DNA of 8,807 nucleotides. Origin: RGIG3528 sp963649295 (GTDB lineage Bacteria > Bacillota > Clostridia > Lachnospirales > Lachnospiraceae). The notes below the pieces were generated by a model, which was not told the DNA's origin, did no database searches, and saw only the letters and a program-made list of their open reading frames with translations. Positions 5,955-8,807 of the stretch are shown here, in pieces. The translations under genes and the position numbers were made by a program. The DNA is taken from assembly GCA_963649295.1 (NCBI GenBank), contig CAVJHK010000061.1:1-8807 (forward strand). Direction: 5' to 3'. How positions within the stretch are numbered: the stretch's first letter is position 1; every line of letters starts with the position of its first letter.

Positions 5955-6215
5955 GCTCATAAAAAGGGTGTCGGCTCCACAAAGAACGGCAGAGATTCAG
6001 AGTCCAAGAGACTTGGCGCAAAGCGTGCCGACGGACAGTTTGTACTTGCAGGCAACATCCTTTACAGACAGCGCGGCACAAAGATTCATCCGGGCACAAA
6101 TGTCGGCATCGGCGGCGATGACACATTGTATGCACTCGTTGATGGTACTTTAAGATTTGAGAGATTGGGAAGAGACAAGAAGCAGGCTTCTGTTTATCCG
6201 GTAGAATCTAAATAA
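5928..6215 (+). CDS. rpmA: 50S ribosomal protein L27, with cleavable N-terminal extension
   Basis: A 95-residue L27 (bL27), whose N-terminal tail reaches the peptidyl-transferase centre. The family signature is clear: AHKKGVGSTKNGRDS, then SKRLGAKRADGQFV and the GTKIHPGTNVGIGGDD core. Residues 1-9 (MIKMNLQLF) form the extension found where Prp is present, and the expected cut is between F9 and A10. The start has a strong AGGAGGT site (5914-5920) 7 nt upstream, 17 nt after prp ends. It is the last gene before the 6229-6262 terminator. An internal ATG at codon 4 exists, but the first ATG has the ribosome site. Confidence 0.98.
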   Translation: MIKMNLQLFAHKKGVGSTKNGRDSESKRLGAKRADGQFVLAGNILYRQRGTKIHPGTNVGIGGDDTLYALVDGTLRFERLGRDKKQASVYPVESK

Positions 6216-6228
6216 GTATGACTAAAAA

Positions 6229-6262
6229 GAAGCCCCGATGTGATATCGGGGCTTTACTTTTC
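6229..6262 (+). terminator. Intrinsic terminator between rpmA and obgE
   Basis: A perfect 10-bp GC-rich stem, AAGCCCCGAT (6230-6239) with ATCGGGGCTT (6245-6254), has a 5-nt loop and a T-rich tail interrupted by A and C (TACTTTTCT). The strong stem with a broken U-tract suggests partial termination. That would let some transcription continue into obgE, for which no clear promoter is visible in 6255-6302. Confidence 0.85.
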
Positions 6263-6302
6263 TAAAAAAAGCACTTTAAACCTTTATCGAAAGGAAATAT
6301 AA

Positions 6303-7592
6303 ATGTTTGCAGACAGAGCGGAAATTTTTATAAAATCGGGCAAGGGCGGTAACGGATGTGTTTCATTCCGCCGTGAGCTTTTTGTTGCCGCAGGCGGTCC
6401 CAACGGCGGAGACGGCGGCAAGGGCGGCGATGTTGTATTTGTTGTCGACAAAGGCTTAAATACACTTACGGATTATCGTTTTGTACGTAAATATGCCGCA
6501 GAAAACGGCGAGGACGGACGAAACAACAATTGCACAGGTTCGGACGGAAAAGACATTGTATTAAAGGTTCCCGAAGGGACGGTAATACGTGATACCGCAT
6601 CCGGCAAAGTAATCGCTGATATGTCAAACGGCATTATGCGTGAAGTTGTATTAAAAGGCGGCCGCGGAGGCAAGGGGAATCAGCATTTTGCAACACCCAC
6701 AATGCAGGTTCCGCAATATGCGGAGCCCGGCAAAAACGGAGCGGAATTAAACGTAATTTTGGAGCTTAAGGTAATTGCCGATGTGGGACTTGTGGGATTC
6801 CCTAACGTCGGCAAGTCGACTTTGCTAAGTCGCGTTTCAAATGCGCGTCCGAAGATTGCAAATTATCATTTTACAACGCTTAATCCTTATCTCGGCGTTG
6901 TTGATTTAAAGGACGGAAAAGGCTTTGTTATGGCGGATATTCCGGGGCTTATCGAAGGCGCCTCAAGGGGTGTCGGACTGGGGCTTAAGTTTCTTCGCCA
7001 TATAGAAAGATGCAAGGTCCTGATTCACGTTGTCGATGCCGCGTGCACGGAAGGCAGAGATTCCGTTAAGGATGTTTATGACATAAATAAGGAGCTTGCG
7101 GAATACAGCACGGATCTCACCCGTAAGCCGCAGGTCATTGCCGCAAACAAGCTTGATACGCTTTACGGTGAGGAAAAGGAGATTGCCTTAAAGCTCTTAA
7201 AAGACGAATTTGAGCCGCAGGGAATAAAAGTTTTCCCGATATCAGCCGTAAGCGGAGAAGGGATAACAGAACTTCTTTTTTACGTAAACAATATGCTTAA
7301 AAATTGTCCCTCAGAACCTATTACGTTTAAAAAGGAATTTTTCACGGAAACAATTGTTTCCGATCCCGATCCGTATTTTGTTTCATACGACGACGAAACA
7401 AAAGAATATGTTGTCGAAGGACCGAGAATCGAAAAAATGCTCGGATATACAAATCTCGATTCCGAAAAAGGGTTCGAATTTTTCCAGAATTTCCTTAAGA
7501 CAAACGGAATTTTAGCCGATCTCGAAAACCTCGGAATCAAAGACGGAGACACAGTGCGCATATACGGCTGGGCTTTTGATTATTATAAATAG
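6303..7592 (+). CDS. obgE: Obg-family GTPase (ObgE/CgtA), 50S assembly factor
   Basis: A 429-residue GTPase of normal length that binds the large ribosomal subunit late in assembly and is tied to ppGpp signalling and growth control. The order is a glycine-rich Obg domain (1-158, with SGKGGNGCVSFRRE and GGRGGKGN), then the G domain with P-loop GFPNVGKST (165-173), DIPG (212-215), NKLD (282-285) and a SAVSG G5 loop. A C-terminal OCT domain follows, ending IYGWAFDYY. All nucleotide-binding motifs are intact. The AAAGGA site (6290-6295) lies 7 nt before the ATG. It follows rpmA across a terminator and is 8 nt before yhbY. Confidence 0.98.
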   Translation: MFADRAEIFIKSGKGGNGCVSFRRELFVAAGGPNGGDGGKGGDVVFVVDKGLNTLTDYRFVRKYAAENGEDGRNNNCTGSDGKDIVLKVPEGTVIRDTASGKVIADMSNGIMREVVLKGGRGGKGNQHFATPTMQVPQYAEPGKNGAELNVILELKVIADVGLVGFPNVGKSTLLSRVSNARPKIANYHFTTLNPYLGVVDLKDGKGFVMADIPGLIEGASRGVGLGLKFLRHIERCKVLIHVVDAACTEGRDSVKDVYDINKELAEYSTDLTRKPQVIAANKLDTLYGEEKEIALKLLKDEFEPQGIKVFPISAVSGEGITELLFYVNNMLKNCPSEPITFKKEFFTETIVSDPDPYFVSYDDETKEYVVEGPRIEKMLGYTNLDSEKGFEFFQNFLKTNGILADLENLGIKDGDTVRIYGWAFDYYK

Positions 7593-7600
7593 GAGCATAT

Positions 7601-7900
7601 ATGATTACAACAAAGCAAAGAGCATACTTAAGAGGACTTGCAATGAATATCGATCCGAGCTTCCAGGTGGGAAAGAACAGCCTCACACCGATGTTTACGG
7701 AAGCCATAATCGAAAATCTTGAAAAAAACGAGCTTATAAAAATATCCGTACTCAAGAATTGCGACGACGAACCAAAGGAAATCGCGGGAATTCTTGCAGA
7801 CCGCACACATTCCGAAGTTGTTGCGGTTACGGGAAGAAAAATAGTTATTTATAAACAGGCAAAAGACAAAGACAAGAAAAAAATCGAACTTCCGAGGTAA
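7601..7900 (+). CDS. yhbY: YhbY/CRS1-YhbY (CRM) RNA-binding ribosome assembly protein
   Basis: A 99-residue single CRM-domain protein, the size of E. coli YhbY and B. subtilis YqeI, which associate with 50S precursors. The family start TTKQRAYLRGLA and the blocks QVGKNSLTP (22-30), ELIKISVL and VAVTGRKIVIYK are clear. The KH-like GxxG loop reads GKNS at 24-27, whereas relatives usually have GKGG or GKxG, a mild deviation. The basic C-terminal tail is probably flexible. Its AGGAG site (7591-7595) overlaps the obgE stop codon and lies 5 nt before the ATG, and nadD follows 2 nt after its own stop. This points to one coupled transcript. Confidence 0.94.
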   Translation: MITTKQRAYLRGLAMNIDPSFQVGKNSLTPMFTEAIIENLEKNELIKISVLKNCDDEPKEIAGILADRTHSEVVAVTGRKIVIYKQAKDKDKKKIELPR

Positions 7901-7902
7901 AT

Positions 7903-8520
7903 ATGAAAAAGGGCATACTTGGCGGTACATTTAATCCCATACATATTGCGCATATAGAAATAGGAAGAGCGGCAAAGGAGCAATTTTTGCTTGACCGTCT
8001 CTATTTTATGCCGCTATCTGTTCCGTCCTACAAAGATACAAAAGACATCGAATCGTTTTCCGACCGCATAAATATGGCAAAAATCGCGGCGGAGAGCCTG
8101 CTCGGCGGTGAAAAAAACGGATATTTTGTGTCTGATCTCGAAGGAAAACGTGAAGGATATACTTATACGGCGGACACAATAACGATTTTAAAGGAAAAGG
8201 AGCCCGATACCGACTTTTATTTTATAATAGGCGGAGATTCGCTAATGAGCTTCACAAAGTGGAAAAAGCCGGAAGTTATAACCCACAATGCGACGCTCCT
8301 TGTGTCACCGCGCCCGGACACGGATCTAAATGAACTTAAATCCGAGGCAGAGCACCTAAAGCACGACCTTGACGCTCATATATATTTTATAAATAATATC
8401 GATTTAAACGTGTCTTCAACGGAAATCAGAAAGCAGTTAAATAACCGTCTGTCCGTAAATACGGTTCCTGCGGAAGTCCTTAATTATATCAAAGAAAGAG
8501 GATTGTATGTCAGAAAATAA
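7903..8520 (+). CDS. nadD: Nicotinate-nucleotide adenylyltransferase
   Basis: A 205-residue enzyme that transfers AMP from ATP to nicotinate mononucleotide, giving deamido-NAD in NAD synthesis. The nucleotidyltransferase signature GGTFNPIHIAH is at 7-17, with H14 and H17 as the HxxH pair. The family block IGGDSLMSFTKW and the SSTEIR motif (171-176) that closes the active site are intact. Length is normal. The GAGGT site (7894-7898) overlaps the yhbY stop and is 4-5 nt from the ATG. The last 14 nt overlap the start of yqeK, as is common for this pair. Confidence 0.97.
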   Translation: MKKGILGGTFNPIHIAHIEIGRAAKEQFLLDRLYFMPLSVPSYKDTKDIESFSDRINMAKIAAESLLGGEKNGYFVSDLEGKREGYTYTADTITILKEKEPDTDFYFIIGGDSLMSFTKWKKPEVITHNATLLVSPRPDTDLNELKSEAEHLKHDLDAHIYFINNIDLNVSSTEIRKQLNNRLSVNTVPAEVLNYIKERGLYVRK

Positions 8521-8807
8521 CATGTTTTCGCCGGATGAAATAAATAATTTTATTGAAATTCTTGGGACGCGTCTTAAGCCAAAAAGATTTCAGCATTCGA
8601 TGAGAGTTGCGTACCTATCCGCATATCTCGCGTCGTTTTACGGTATAGATGTGTCAAAAGCCACAGTTGCGGGGCTTTTGCACGATATCGCAAAAGAAAT
8701 TTTGCCGGAAAGCCAAATTAAAATGTGCGATGAAAACGGTATAATTTTATCGGAAACCGAGCGCATGCTTCCTCACCTTATTCACGGAAAGCTCGGCGCA
8801 TTTATAT
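8507..8807 (+). CDS. yqeK: YqeK-like HD-domain hydrolase (predicted Ap4A hydrolase), 3' end missing
   Basis: The first 100 codons of an HD-superfamily phosphohydrolase, cut off by the window end. Visible metal-site motifs are H30 in RFQHS, the HD pair H59-D60 in LLHDIAK, and H93 in HGKLGA. This pattern and the position after nadD fit YqeK, whose characterised members split diadenosine tetraphosphate symmetrically into two ADP. The start at 8507 has an AGAGGA site (8497-8502) and overlaps nadD by 14 nt; a second ATG at 8522 is in frame but has no comparable site. No stop is seen to 8807. The full family is roughly twice this length, so the second half is outside the window. Substrate is inferred from the family. 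Confidence 0.88.
   Translation, partial: MSENNMFSPDEINNFIEILGTRLKPKRFQHSMRVAYLSAYLASFYGIDVSKATVAGLLHDIAKEILPESQIKMCDENGIILSETERMLPHLIHGKLGAFI

Noticed and set aside
5932..6135. Minus-strand cysteine-rich small ORF (67 codons) opposite rpmA
   Set aside because: The cysteine and arginine richness is the antisense reading of L27's alanine-, glycine- and arginine-rich codons. There is no ribosome binding site and it lies entirely within a certain gene.

Overview
The window is a piece of an AT-rich, low-GC Gram-positive chromosome, most likely a member of Clostridia (Lachnospiraceae-like). Three things point there: the order rplU-prp-rpmA-obgE-yhbY-nadD-yqeK, the Prp-type N-terminal extension on ribosomal protein L27, and a RNase E/G gene preceded by a paired B12/radical-SAM protein and DUF2344 protein. 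The assignment rests on gene content and order; no genus is claimed.

Layout. At 27-998 (minus strand) lies a zinc-ribbon, two-helix membrane protein of unknown function. A 262-bp divergent intergenic region (999-1260) follows. It holds a minus-strand extended -10 promoter, a long imperfect inverted repeat that would fall at the 5' end of that transcript, and a good plus-strand promoter at 1195-1223. Positions 1261-5122 form a three-gene plus-strand cluster: a B12-binding/radical SAM protein, a DUF2344 partner overlapping it by 17 nt, and a short RNase E/G. An intrinsic terminator at 5131-5158 closes it. A new promoter (5167-5196) and an L21-leader-like RNA precede rplU-prp-rpmA (5282-6215), which ends at a second terminator (6229-6262). 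Then come obgE, yhbY, nadD and the first 100 codons of yqeK, tightly packed and cut by the window edge.

How the genes fit together. Most of the window concerns ribosome production. L21 and L27 are large-subunit proteins, and Prp removes the N-terminal peptide of L27 so that the mature N-terminus can reach the peptidyl-transferase centre. ObgE and YhbY are 50S assembly factors, and RNase E/G acts on rRNA and mRNA. NadD (NAD synthesis) and YqeK (predicted Ap4A hydrolase) are the usual metabolic passengers of this cluster. The radical SAM/DUF2344 pair has no function that I know of; its link to RNase E/G and to the ribosomal genes suggests an RNA- or ribosome-related modification, but that is inference.

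The least explained points are: the radical SAM/DUF2344/RNase set with its second CX3CX2C motif; the missing zinc-link in the RNase; the hairpin at the start of the zinc-ribbon gene's leader; and the zinc-ribbon protein itself, with a long acidic insert. No mobile element, CRISPR array, tRNA or rRNA was seen. No stretch over 300 bp lacks a gene.
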